The notes: generated from the sequence alone by a model not told the origin. 8,677 nucleotides of DNA from Candidatus Eiseniibacteriota bacterium (GCA_030609605.1 JAUWBY010000084.1:1-8677), one strand, 5' to 3'. Counted from the first letter of the stretch, positions 1 to 6,777 are shown. Made by a program: numbers and translations.

Positions 1-823
1 AGGACGGCGAGTCGAGCATGGCGACTTCATCACCGAGGACATCCCACGTGGTCCCGATGGCCGTGTTGTCGCGGTAGACCGTGCTGATCCCCGTCTCATC
101 CTGGATCGTGTATTCCCAGTGCGTAGTCGCGTAGGAGTAGGAGCCGTCGCCCGTCTCGTCGAGATCGCACGAGTGGTCGGTCGTCGTGAGCCAGTGGAGG
201 CCCATCGTCTCTCCTGCGCGGACTACGGCTGGGAGGGGCGCCCCGAATTCAGCCAGGTTGTTCGTGTACATCGTGTGGTAGTGCGTGTCTCCGCCGTACC
301 AGCCGTCCGGCCACGGGTAGTCACCGCGTCCCACGTGAACTCTGAGGTAGCGTGTCTCCACATAGTTGAACCAGTCGTCCTTGTAGTACATGGAGACCTT
401 CAGGTTGATGGCGTCGCCCGCCGCGTAGCCCAGATTCGCTGGGGTCAAGGGTGTTCCGTCGGGGAGAGACGGATGTCCCTCGGTCACTGTTGTGATCCAT
501 GTCCAGTAGTTCGACTCGTACGGATCATCACCGATTTGCTCATCGCCGAAGTCGTGGTTCCATAGAATCGTCTCACCCGACGTCACGTCCCAACACCGCA
601 TCCAATGAAGCTCGCGGATGTCATCCGAGTCGCAGTCTTTGAGAACGAGCATGAGAGGAATGGCCGTGTCTGCATTCTTGACCCGCCACGGCGCATCCAT
701 CATGAAATCCTTCATCCAGGTGTTGTCGTAGCGGTCGTGCGCGCGCGGTGCTCCCGGTGTCAGCAGTGCCAGCAATGCCGCGGCAACCAGTATCGAGCGA
801 ACGGACCTAGAACGATTCCTCAT
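1..823 (-). CDS. Secreted PHP-domain metallohydrolase (CehA/McbA-like), C-terminus off the left edge
   Basis: This frame has no stop and leaves the window after 274 residues, so the gene is partial at its 3' end. ATG at 821-823 is preceded by GGAGGA (831-836) at 7 bases, which fixes the start. Residues 1-28 form a signal peptide (basic MRNRSRSVR, hydrophobic LVAAALLALL, then a likely cut near APRAH). Residues about 30-170 look like a beta-sandwich rich in W, Y and D. A PHP-type metal site then begins: GGDTHYHT (178-184) supplies an HxH pair, and TTTDHS (213-218) supplies the DH pair that normally follows about 30 residues later. PHP enzymes are metal-dependent phosphoesterases or hydrolases; the order of a sandwich domain followed by PHP resembles CehA/McbA-family proteins. 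The usual SDG after HxHT is TNN here. The remaining metal ligands lie outside the window, so activity and substrate are unknown. It is the last gene of the leftward group, 191 bases after the deiminase gene, and could be co-transcribed with it or separate. Confidence 0.82.
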   Translation of the reverse strand, partial: MRNRSRSVRSILVAAALLALLTPGAPRAHDRYDNTWMKDFMMDAPWRVKNADTAIPLMLVLKDCDSDDIRELHWMRCWDVTSGETILWNHDFGDEQIGDDPYESNYWTWITTVTEGHPSLPDGTPLTPANLGYAAGDAINLKVSMYYKDDWFNYVETRYLRVHVGRGDYPWPDGWYGGDTHYHTMYTNNLAEFGAPLPAVVRAGETMGLHWLTTTDHSCDLDETGDGSYSYATTHWEYTIQDETGISTVYRDNTAIGTTWDVLGDEVAMLDSPS

Positions 824-957
824 TGTGCGTTCCTCCGGGGGTGTCGTATCTCGTGAGACCGGTCTTGCGTGTGCGAACTTCGTGCCAGCCGGCGAAGGCG
901 GCGGCGCTCCAAGTAGTAGAGTGCTTGGTTCGGGGTGTCACTGTCAATATCGTTGAC

Positions 958-986
958 GCCCCGGCAGGAGTGAGTCCTACCGGGGC
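958..986 (-). terminator. Stem-loop after the deiminase gene, possible terminator
   Basis: GCCCCGGCAGGA (958-969) and TCCTACCGGGGC (975-986) pair at 11 of 12 positions around a 5-base loop. The stem lies 28 bases beyond the stop codon of the leftward deiminase gene, where a terminator would be expected. No T-run follows on the minus strand, so this is not a classical intrinsic terminator. It could instead protect an mRNA 3' end or act as a processing site between this gene and the PHP gene. A smaller perfect dyad (943-957, 5-bp arms) follows directly. Confidence 0.45.
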
Positions 987-1014
987 GAGTGATATGATTC
1001 TCTGCCGGTGAATC

Positions 1015-3684
1015 CTACTTCAGGAGCACGCCCTTTCTCGTGACGCTCTCACCTTCGCGCGTGAGCCTGAAGAAATAGACGCCGCTTGCGACATCACGGC
1101 TGTTCCCATCCGTTCCGTCCCACGTGGCGATATGGCGGCCGGCGGCGAGCTCGCCGTTCAGGAGAGTTGTGATCTTGCGGCCCGAAGCGCTGTACACAGC
1201 AAGCTCAACGTCACCGGCCGTCGGCAGGCTGAACGCCATCGACGTGCGCGGGTTGAACGGGTTCGGTCTGTTCTGCTCGAGCGAGAAGCGGTAGACAGTA
1301 ATGCCGTCATCGACGCCGGTCTCGGTGATACCGAAGAAGTCCAGGATCTCCGTCAGAAGGTCGGCCTTCGTCGATGGGGAACCGCCGTCAGTGAGGCCGC
1401 CGAACTCGAACGAACAACCCACGGTCCTGTAATCACCCTCGTCATTCGAGACGCCGCAGCCTGCATCGTCGGATGGATTTCTGAAGATCTGCACGGCTCC
1501 GCCGGTGGGGGAGATGTGGTCGATGTAGCTGTTGCCTCCGGTGTACGAGAAACTCATCCCGTCACACATGGTTCCCGATTCACCGAGCACCGTGGAGAGG
1601 TCGCCCGAGCCGTCATTCGTTCCGTTGATGCCGAAGTGACCGTTGTAGATGGTCCTCGAGGAATCGTAGGCCCAGCAGTCGCCGCCCTCCATGTAGATCT
1701 GACCGCCTCCATTGAGGTAGGCGACGAGATCGTTCGCCTGGGTTGTGTTGAGAGAATAGTTGTGTGAGTAGACGCCGAGCAAGATGAAGACAGCATCGTA
1801 CTCACCGAAGTCCCCAGGGAACGATGTCGTGTAGTCGTAGCTCAGATCCTTGGAATCGAGGATCGACATCATGGCCGATCCCGAAATGGGCGACGCGTCG
1901 AGTTCGACGATGAGGATCGGGATGCCCTCGACGATGTCGAAGCTGTGTGTTCCGCTCGCCGGATCGTACGTGACGTTGGCAGGCGAGGCCATGTCCTCCG
2001 CCTTGATCCTGTACGTCACCAGATTGCCGACGGAGACTGTGCCTGGGAACTGGCCCTCGTACGTGAAGGTGCTCGGGATATTCGTCATCGTGACGTCTAT
2101 CTGAGGTGTCCCGTTGATCCACGATTCGAGCGTGACAGTCCCAACCTGGATGTCGTCGGTAACCGTTGCGTTTGCCATCGGTGGCCACGAAGCCTCAGGC
2201 GTATCGGTGACAGGCGTGTGTGCGATGTCGGGCGCCTCGGTGTCCACCAAAATGCTGAACCCGTATGCGTCACCCGGGGCCACGTACGGTTTTGCCTCGC
2301 GGCGACCTGAGTTGTCGACCGCGTAGATGTAGTATGAGACCTCTGTGTCTACCGGCTGCGCCGGGATGTCGGCGTAGTAGCTGCCGGCCCTCGCGGCGGC
2401 GGTCATGACGATCGGTGTGTACCCCGGCGCTCCGTCTGTCTCCCAGTAGACCAGAAGCGAGTCAGCCTTGAGACCCGTGCTGCTGTAGTCGTGTATGTAT
2501 GCCTCGACGCGATAGTCGGATCCGGAGCTGGCGGTGTCCCGTAGCGGTACGTGGTCGATGTAGAGCATGTACCGGTCCGTGATTCCCATCGCGCGGCAGT
2601 GGATCGCATCATCGGTGAGCCATGATCCCGTATATCCGAGAATCTCGTAACCCGGCATCGCGTTCTCGTAGGTCGTGATCGCGGCAGCATCGTTGCCGCT
2701 GCCGTACATCGGCACATAGACCTTGTTGTTCACGACGAGCGAGTTCGTGTACGGTTCATCGTTCGGCGTGTAGATCCTGATGATCTCGTAAGGCGTCCCG
2801 TATGAGCTCTGGATCTGCGAGAGATACGTGACGTTCGCCTCGATGCGCGCGTAGTCGGAGTGACCTGGATCAACCTGCTTGTACAGGATTTTGTCGGGAG
2901 CCAGGAACTTCGAGGAGCAGTCGATGTGGTGGATCCCACCGGTCTGGACGTACTCGAGCTTCTCGTAGCGATCGATGCCGACGTACTCGTACATGATGTC
3001 GTCGATCTCGATCTCCGTGAGGCCGGTATTCTCATCCAGTATCAGCCGGGATGAGATCGCAACGCCGCGACCGTCCGACATGTAGTTCCCGCCCGTGGAG
3101 GTGAGATCCATCACGTACGCCGGGATACCCCAGTGGGTGGCCAGGAGACTGGGGATGACATCGTCATTCGGGCGCGGGCGGTTGTAGTCGTGATCGACTA
3201 TGCCCTGCTCATCGTTGCCGTTGATGATGAACCACGGGCCGTAGTCGCGCGTCCAGTACGAGTCCGTCGGAGCAAGGAAGAAACTGACATTGGACATGTT
3301 GGCGCCGGCGCTCGAGAGCGCACTCGATGCCGAGCTCTGCTGTGATGAGTTCGCGCAGATCACCAGGAGATCGGTGTCCTGCGAGTACTCCGCGAGGAGG
3401 TTCGTAGGGTTCCCGAATGGGTAGCGGACGATCACACCCGTCATCGGCTCGAACTCCGCGGGGTTTCTTACGGGACCCGGCGGCGCCGCCGTGGGCTGCT
3501 GGTAGGTGCCGATCTCGTGGATGCGCGCCTGCTCCTCGGGCGTCATCCAGATGGGGAGGGAGTCCTCGTATGGGTTCTCCCGGATCGCCTGCGCTGCCCC
3601 GGCCGACATGGCTCCGACCAGAAGCACAAGAAGCGTAAGCGAGAGAAGCATCGTTGCCACGGTGTGCGCCCGGAATCGTGTCAT
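1015..3684 (-). CDS. Secreted peptidylarginine deiminase-type protein (PPAD/agmatine deiminase superfamily) with Ig-like, amidotransferase-like and C-terminal sorting domains
   Basis: The protein has 889 residues. ATG at 3682-3684 is preferred to the GTG 24 bases upstream because GGAGGA (3693-3698) sits 8 bases before it and the signal peptide then begins directly (1-33, cut near GAAQA). Residues 71-380 are a deiminase domain of the guanidine-modifying superfamily: WTRDYGPW (144-151), NRPRPNDD (168-175), HHID (252-255), YTNS (312-315) and IHC (361-363). The likely catalytic set is D147, H253, D255, N314 and C363. R169 and R171 match the PPAD residues that bind the carboxylate of a C-terminal arginine, which favours a peptide-arginine deiminase (arginine to citrulline plus ammonia) over an agmatine deiminase. 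Two Ig-like stretches follow (about 387-480 and 481-584), then a class-I glutamine-amidotransferase-like module (587-787, with EGGDCW at 666-671), and a FlgD-Ig/type IX-like sorting domain (797-889, RPNPFNP to GVLLK). Export to the cell surface is expected. Substrate preference is inferred from the motif only. Confidence 0.86.
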   Translation of the reverse strand: MTRFRAHTVATMLLSLTLLVLLVGAMSAGAAQAIRENPYEDSLPIWMTPEEQARIHEIGTYQQPTAAPPGPVRNPAEFEPMTGVIVRYPFGNPTNLLAEYSQDTDLLVICANSSQQSSASSALSSAGANMSNVSFFLAPTDSYWTRDYGPWFIINGNDEQGIVDHDYNRPRPNDDVIPSLLATHWGIPAYVMDLTSTGGNYMSDGRGVAISSRLILDENTGLTEIEIDDIMYEYVGIDRYEKLEYVQTGGIHHIDCSSKFLAPDKILYKQVDPGHSDYARIEANVTYLSQIQSSYGTPYEIIRIYTPNDEPYTNSLVVNNKVYVPMYGSGNDAAAITTYENAMPGYEILGYTGSWLTDDAIHCRAMGITDRYMLYIDHVPLRDTASSGSDYRVEAYIHDYSSTGLKADSLLVYWETDGAPGYTPIVMTAAARAGSYYADIPAQPVDTEVSYYIYAVDNSGRREAKPYVAPGDAYGFSILVDTEAPDIAHTPVTDTPEASWPPMANATVTDDIQVGTVTLESWINGTPQIDVTMTNIPSTFTYEGQFPGTVSVGNLVTYRIKAEDMASPANVTYDPASGTHSFDIVEGIPILIVELDASPISGSAMMSILDSKDLSYDYTTSFPGDFGEYDAVFILLGVYSHNYSLNTTQANDLVAYLNGGGQIYMEGGDCWAYDSSRTIYNGHFGINGTNDGSGDLSTVLGESGTMCDGMSFSYTGGNSYIDHISPTGGAVQIFRNPSDDAGCGVSNDEGDYRTVGCSFEFGGLTDGGSPSTKADLLTEILDFFGITETGVDDGITVYRFSLEQNRPNPFNPRTSMAFSLPTAGDVELAVYSASGRKITTLLNGELAAGRHIATWDGTDGNSRDVASGVYFFRLTREGESVTRKGVLLK

Positions 3685-3692
3685 CCTTACTG

Positions 3693-3698
3693 TCCTCC
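3693..3698 (-). promoter_or_regulatory. Ribosome binding site that sets the deiminase start
   Basis: Minus-strand GGAGGA lies 8 bases before the ATG at 3682-3684. It falls inside the reading frame opened by the upstream GTG (3706-3708), so that GTG has no comparable site and the first 8 residues of the longest frame are probably not translated. Confidence 0.75.
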
Positions 3699-3740
3699 GT
3701 TGATCCACCTATCCATCATCTGAATCTGCATATCATCATT

Positions 3741-3749
3741 ATTATAACA
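3741..3749 (-). promoter_or_regulatory. Extended -10 promoter for the deiminase gene
   Basis: The minus strand reads TGTTATAAT: a perfect TATAAT (3741-3746) with the TGn extension (3747-3749). It lies about 57 bases upstream of the deiminase ATG in the most AT-rich stretch of the window. No good -35 hexamer is seen at 16-18 bases, which is typical of extended -10 promoters. It would let the deiminase be transcribed independently of the exporter gene upstream. FCB organisms can use other promoter consensus sequences, so use in vivo is inferred. Confidence 0.5.
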
Positions 3750-3833
3750 TGGCAAGAGGCCAGAAGATAGAATGTTCTGCGGATAGGTTGCACTCGTCCG
3801 TCCGCGATGCAGGGGATAAGTCACGGAGCTGGG

Positions 3834-4451
3834 CTACGTGAATGCCCCTGTCGCGTCGAGGATGAAGCGGGCTCCGAAAAAGAGCAACAGAATGCCGCAG
3901 ACAAGGCGAATGCCCTCGAGGAAGCGTTCCCCCAGGATGCGAGTCCCCCGATAGGACGCCGATGCGAGGAAGAAGTACCAGATCAGATCCAGGGACCAGT
4001 GGACGACTGCGAATACTGCGAGTTGCCACAGCCCGTATCCGGAGGCACGGAAGACGAGCGTAGCACCGACTGTCGCCCACCAGACGAGGAAGTAGGGATT
4101 GCCCGCCGACATCAAAATCCCCGCCATAAGCGGTGAAGTCCCTTTGTAGAGCTCTGTTCCCTGTCCAGCCCGAAGAGAGCGCAGGAGCCCGATTCCCATC
4201 CAGAGGAGCACCAGTCCGCCGACGAAGCCGATGATTGCGCCGGCCACGCTGTGGCGCAGCAGAGGTCCAAGACCGACCAGTATGAGTACCATCAGAGGGA
4301 ATTCGACGATGCCGTGCCCGACCGCGATGAGAACCCCGGCGTGGGGCGATTTCGCGCCCTTGCCTACGACGACCACTGTGAGTGGTCCTGGAGACATAAC
4401 CCCGGAGAGCGATATGAGAATGGCCTGGATGAGAAACGCACCATATGTCAT
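3834..4451 (-). CDS. LysE/RhtB-family amino-acid exporter
   Basis: This 205-residue protein is the usual length for the LysE/RhtB/CadD superfamily of inner-membrane exporters of amino acids and related small molecules. The N-terminal family motif is present as SGVMSPGPLT (16-25), followed by KGAKSPHAG and GHGIVE (45-50), and the mid-protein motif NPYFLVWW (118-125) is intact. Hydrophobicity suggests six membrane segments near 5-28, 38-62, 68-91, 108-134, 141-163 and 180-198. The start is the only ATG that gives the complete first helix; no Shine-Dalgarno site precedes it, and a promoter -10 lies only 8 bases upstream, so the mRNA is probably leaderless. It is transcribed divergently from the EEP gene and lies 149 bases upstream of the deiminase gene, which has its own promoter. 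The substrate cannot be read from the sequence. A link to arginine or citrulline export alongside the deiminase would be speculation. Confidence 0.88.
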   Translation of the reverse strand: MTYGAFLIQAILISLSGVMSPGPLTVVVVGKGAKSPHAGVLIAVGHGIVEFPLMVLILVGLGPLLRHSVAGAIIGFVGGLVLLWMGIGLLRSLRAGQGTELYKGTSPLMAGILMSAGNPYFLVWWATVGATLVFRASGYGLWQLAVFAVVHWSLDLIWYFFLASASYRGTRILGERFLEGIRLVCGILLLFFGARFILDATGAFT

Positions 4452-4459
4452 GGGATCGG

Positions 4460-4488
4460 ACTCTAGCAGAGCGGGGAGATAGGGACAA
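4460..4488 (-). promoter_or_regulatory. Sigma-70-like promoter of the LysE-family gene, implying a leaderless mRNA
   Basis: On the minus strand TTGTCC (4483-4488) and TAGAGT (4460-4465) are separated by exactly 17 bases, and each matches the consensus at 4 of 6 positions. Only 8 bases separate the -10 from the ATG, so a start site at the usual distance falls at or within a base or two of the start codon. The absence of a ribosome binding site for this gene agrees with this. Confidence 0.45.
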
Positions 4489-4540
4489 GGTGAACTGTTT
4501 GCGAGGCTGCCCGGCGGCGGCCAAGCATGCCCATACGCGC

Positions 4541-4569
4541 TTGCGAACTTGCTAAACTTGTGCTAGAAT
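4541..4569 (+). promoter_or_regulatory. Sigma-70-like promoter of the EEP gene
   Basis: TTGCGA (4541-4546) and TAGAAT (4564-4569) are separated by 17 bases and match the consensus at 4 of 6 and 5 of 6 positions. Transcription would begin near 4576, giving a leader of about 140 bases before the ATG at 4718. It lies back to back with the exporter promoter, about 50 bases away. Confidence 0.5.
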
Positions 4570-4600
4570 GGAAGATAGAGAAATATCATGCATCCGAGGA

Positions 4601-4710
4601 GCCGGTGTTGTATGGTGGGATCAACCCACCCCCCGGCACCTACGGTGATGTCGCGCCGAGCTTCGGCGCCACGCATCGGCCCGTCCCGGAGAAGCCGGGC
4701 GAGGAGGGAC
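4601..4710 (+). promoter_or_regulatory. Hairpin-rich 5' leader of the EEP gene
   Basis: Between the predicted transcription start and the ATG there are three successive perfect stems: GGTGGG/CCCACC (4614-4619 with 4625-4630), bracketed by GCCGG/CCGGC (4601-4605 with 4633-4637); GCGCCGA/TCGGCGC (4653-4659 with 4663-4669, 3-base loop); and CCCGG/CCGGG (4685-4689 with 4695-4699). GTCCC (4683-4687) can alternatively pair with GGGAC (4706-4710), which would cover part of the ribosome binding site GAGGAGG (4701-4707). I recognise no known riboswitch class. A GC-rich leader forms stems easily, so regulation is an inference. Confidence 0.35.
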
Positions 4711-4717
4711 CCCTATA

Positions 4718-6682
4718 ATGTCGCCGAGAACCCCTATGAGACGCCCCCTGCTGACGTTCGTGATCTTCGTGTTCCTGCTTCTTGCCATGGCGCAGCCTGC
4801 ATCAGCCCTGAGGGTTGTCACGTATAACATCCTCAACTGGCCGAGTTTTGACTGGCCGGGCAGATATCAGTATTTCCAGACCGTTATGGACTCGCTGGAC
4901 GCCGACGTCATCATCGTTCAGGAGATAGAAAGCCCGATCGGGCTGGTCTACTTTCTGAACTACTGTCTGAATGCCTCTGTCCCCGATGAATATTCCTTCG
5001 ACCTTTTCATAAACGGGCCCGACACCGACAACGCCATCTTCTACAAGAACTCGGTCGTTGATACCGTCACGAATGTGACGATCATGACCGATGTGCGCTG
5101 GACGATGGAGTACACCGTCACACTGAATGGATACGATTCATCGGAGGCGCAGTTCAAGATCCTCTCGACACATCTCAAGGCTGGCTCATCAAGCTCAGAC
5201 ATAGCTACGCGAGAGGACCAGTGCGAGGAGATTCGCGCGCACATGAACGGCTACCCAACGGGTACGCACTTCATCTTGGGCGGCGATTTCAACATGTATA
5301 CGAGCAGCGAGGCCGGCTATCAGGATCTCGTAGGTTCTCAGGCTGACAATGACGGTCGATGCTTCGATCCCGTCAACAAGCCGGGCTATTGGCACGACAG
5401 CTACACCTTCAGGCGGCTGCACACCCAGGCGCCGGGCGTGAGTCCGCCGAGTGGCTTCACGGGCGGAGGCATGGATGACCGCTACGACCAGCTGCTCATA
5501 TCAGCAGCGTTCCAGGATGGAGATGGCCTCTCGTATGTCGCTGACAGCCACAAGGCTTTCGGCAACGATGGCTACCGGCTGAACAACGACATCAACAATC
5601 CTACGAATATGGAAATCAGCCAGGCGATGGCGGACGCTCTCTACGGCGCATCCGATCACATCCCCCTTCTGCTCGAGCTACAGGTTCCCGCCAAGGTAGG
5701 TGTCGCAGCATCGTTGGTCTTCGGGAAGGCCATCATCGGTTCGACGACGGAGGAACTCCTGACCGTGACGAACGCGGCCTCAGTCCCAGCCGACGAGCTT
5801 GATTACTCGTTCGCAGCCCCCGGCGGTTTCACGGCGCCCGGAGGTTCGTTCCAGCTCTCGGCGGGAAGCGGCAATGATCACACCATCTCGATGGAGACGA
5901 CCAGTACCGGGGAGAAATCCGGCGATCTCACAGTCAACTCCAACGACCTTGATGATCCCGCCATGGACGCGGCGCTGAGTGGCACCGTCGTTGACCACGC
6001 GAGCCCTTCGCTCGATGCTGCTTCGGTTGATCTCGCAGACACGCTCGACTTCGGCTCACACGATATCGGGATGTTCTCGGACATCGTTCTGAGCGTCTAC
6101 AACGACGGCTACGATAGTCTTCAGGCGCTCCTTGAGATCCACGATGCGGCGATAGTCGGCGGAGACGGCAGGTTCTCGTTCGTGGGTGGGTTCACTGAGG
6201 AGTCGGTCGGTGCGGACGCGGCAGAGTACACGCTTCACTTCGAGGATGCCGGCGCGACGATGAGCACGCTATACACCGCGACCCTGATACTGAGTAGCAG
6301 AGACGAATCGGGCATCCACGGGGGAGGCGGAGCCCTGAGCGATCTCACCATCTATCTTGAGGCGTTCGTGGAGGACGGGACCGGCGTGCCGGACGACGGC
6401 GTTCTCAGACTTGCATTGAGTTCCGGCGCACCCAACCCGTTCGCGGAACGCACATCACTCATATTCGCGCTTCCCAGTTCGTCGGGTGTGAAGATCGAGA
6501 TCTTCGACATCGCGGGCAGGCTTGTACGAACGCTCGAGTCCGGAGTCCTTCCGGCCGGCGAGCACGAGATTGTATGGACCGGCCGGGACGACAGGGGAAG
6601 GCAGGCCGCTTCCGGCATCTACTTCTGTCGCGCGGTCGTCGGCGACTGGCGCGAAGTGAGAAAGGTCGTCCTGCTGCGGTAG
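4718..6682 (+). CDS. Secreted endonuclease/exonuclease/phosphatase-family protein with Ig-like repeats and C-terminal sorting domain
   Basis: The protein has 654 residues. ATG at 4718 follows GAGGAGG (4701-4707) at 10 bases. Residues 1-30 are a signal peptide (RRP, hydrophobic FVIFVFLLLAMA, cut after PASA). Residues 31-322 form a complete EEP (DNase I-like) metal-dependent phosphodiesterase/phosphatase domain: TYN (N37), VQE (E69), STHLK (H152), GGDFN (D190, N192), DDRYDQ (D254, D257) and the terminal SDH (S312, D313, H314). All the usual metal and catalytic positions appear intact. Residues about 325-424 resemble an ASPM/SPD-2/Hydin-like Ig repeat of the choice-of-anchor type, and about 430-550 a second related beta domain. 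Residues 562-654 are the sorting domain (APNPF, GRLVRTL, WTGRDD, SGIYF, VVLLR). The enzyme should act on the surface or outside the cell, possibly on nucleic acid or a phosphoester; the substrate is not determined. It is a single-gene transcript facing the DNRLRE gene. Confidence 0.88.
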   Translation: MSPRTPMRRPLLTFVIFVFLLLAMAQPASALRVVTYNILNWPSFDWPGRYQYFQTVMDSLDADVIIVQEIESPIGLVYFLNYCLNASVPDEYSFDLFINGPDTDNAIFYKNSVVDTVTNVTIMTDVRWTMEYTVTLNGYDSSEAQFKILSTHLKAGSSSSDIATREDQCEEIRAHMNGYPTGTHFILGGDFNMYTSSEAGYQDLVGSQADNDGRCFDPVNKPGYWHDSYTFRRLHTQAPGVSPPSGFTGGGMDDRYDQLLISAAFQDGDGLSYVADSHKAFGNDGYRLNNDINNPTNMEISQAMADALYGASDHIPLLLELQVPAKVGVAASLVFGKAIIGSTTEELLTVTNAASVPADELDYSFAAPGGFTAPGGSFQLSAGSGNDHTISMETTSTGEKSGDLTVNSNDLDDPAMDAALSGTVVDHASPSLDAASVDLADTLDFGSHDIGMFSDIVLSVYNDGYDSLQALLEIHDAAIVGGDGRFSFVGGFTEESVGADAAEYTLHFEDAGATMSTLYTATLILSSRDESGIHGGGGALSDLTIYLEAFVEDGTGVPDDGVLRLALSSGAPNPFAERTSLIFALPSSSGVKIEIFDIAGRLVRTLESGVLPAGEHEIVWTGRDDRGRQAASGIYFCRAVVGDWREVRKVVLLR

Positions 6683-6697
6683 CAGCAGGCGTGCTGC
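6671..6697 (+). repeat. Overlapping inverted repeats across the EEP stop codon
   Basis: CTGCTGC (6671-6677) pairs perfectly with GCAGCAG (6682-6688) around GGTA, placing the TAG stop (6680-6682) in the loop and first pair. The same GCAGCA (6682-6687) can pair instead with TGCTGC (6692-6697). The two stems exclude each other. The repeats are short and may be incidental. Confidence 0.3.
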
Positions 6698-6737
6698 GTA
6701 CGCCCCCTTCACGAAGAGACAGTTTGCTTTCACCGAG

Positions 6738-6767
6738 CGGCGTCCACGTGAGTATACGTGGACGCCG
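6738..6767. terminator. Strong hairpin between convergent genes, probable bidirectional terminator
   Basis: CGGCGTCCACGT (6738-6749) is the exact reverse complement of ACGTGGACGCCG (6756-6767), a 12-bp perfect stem with a 6-base loop (GAGTAT). It sits 55 bases past the plus-strand EEP stop and 59 bases past the minus-strand DNRLRE stop, so it can form in both transcripts. No T-run follows on either strand, so it may work with Rho or as an end-protecting structure. Confidence 0.55.
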
Positions 6768-6777
6768 TCCGATGTCG

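Noticed and set aside
119..565. Plus-strand open frame of 148 codons near the left edge
   Set aside because: It is antisense to the PHP gene, whose signal peptide, ribosome binding site and metal motifs are convincing; the antisense translation shows no domain.
945..950. Perfect TTGACA on the minus strand upstream of the PHP gene
   Set aside because: No -10-like hexamer lies 15-19 bases downstream; the nearest TACTAC is 23 bases away. The hexamer is explained by the dyad arm.
1132..1767. Plus-strand open frame of 211 codons opposite the deiminase gene
   Set aside because: It lies wholly antisense to a gene with clear domains, its translation is rich in R, V and A with no recognisable fold, and it has no matching ribosome binding site. 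It is a shadow of GC-rich coding sequence.
3750..3761. TGGC and TTGC elements resembling a sigma-54 promoter before the deiminase gene
   Set aside because: The GG and GC elements are several bases too close for the -24/-12 arrangement. The extended -10 next to it is the better candidate.
3742..4524. Minus-strand open frame of 260 codons overlapping the LysE-family gene
   Set aside because: It shares the strand with the exporter gene in another phase, is rich in R, S and H, lacks membrane segments, and covers the exporter's complete motif set. The exporter frame is the real one.
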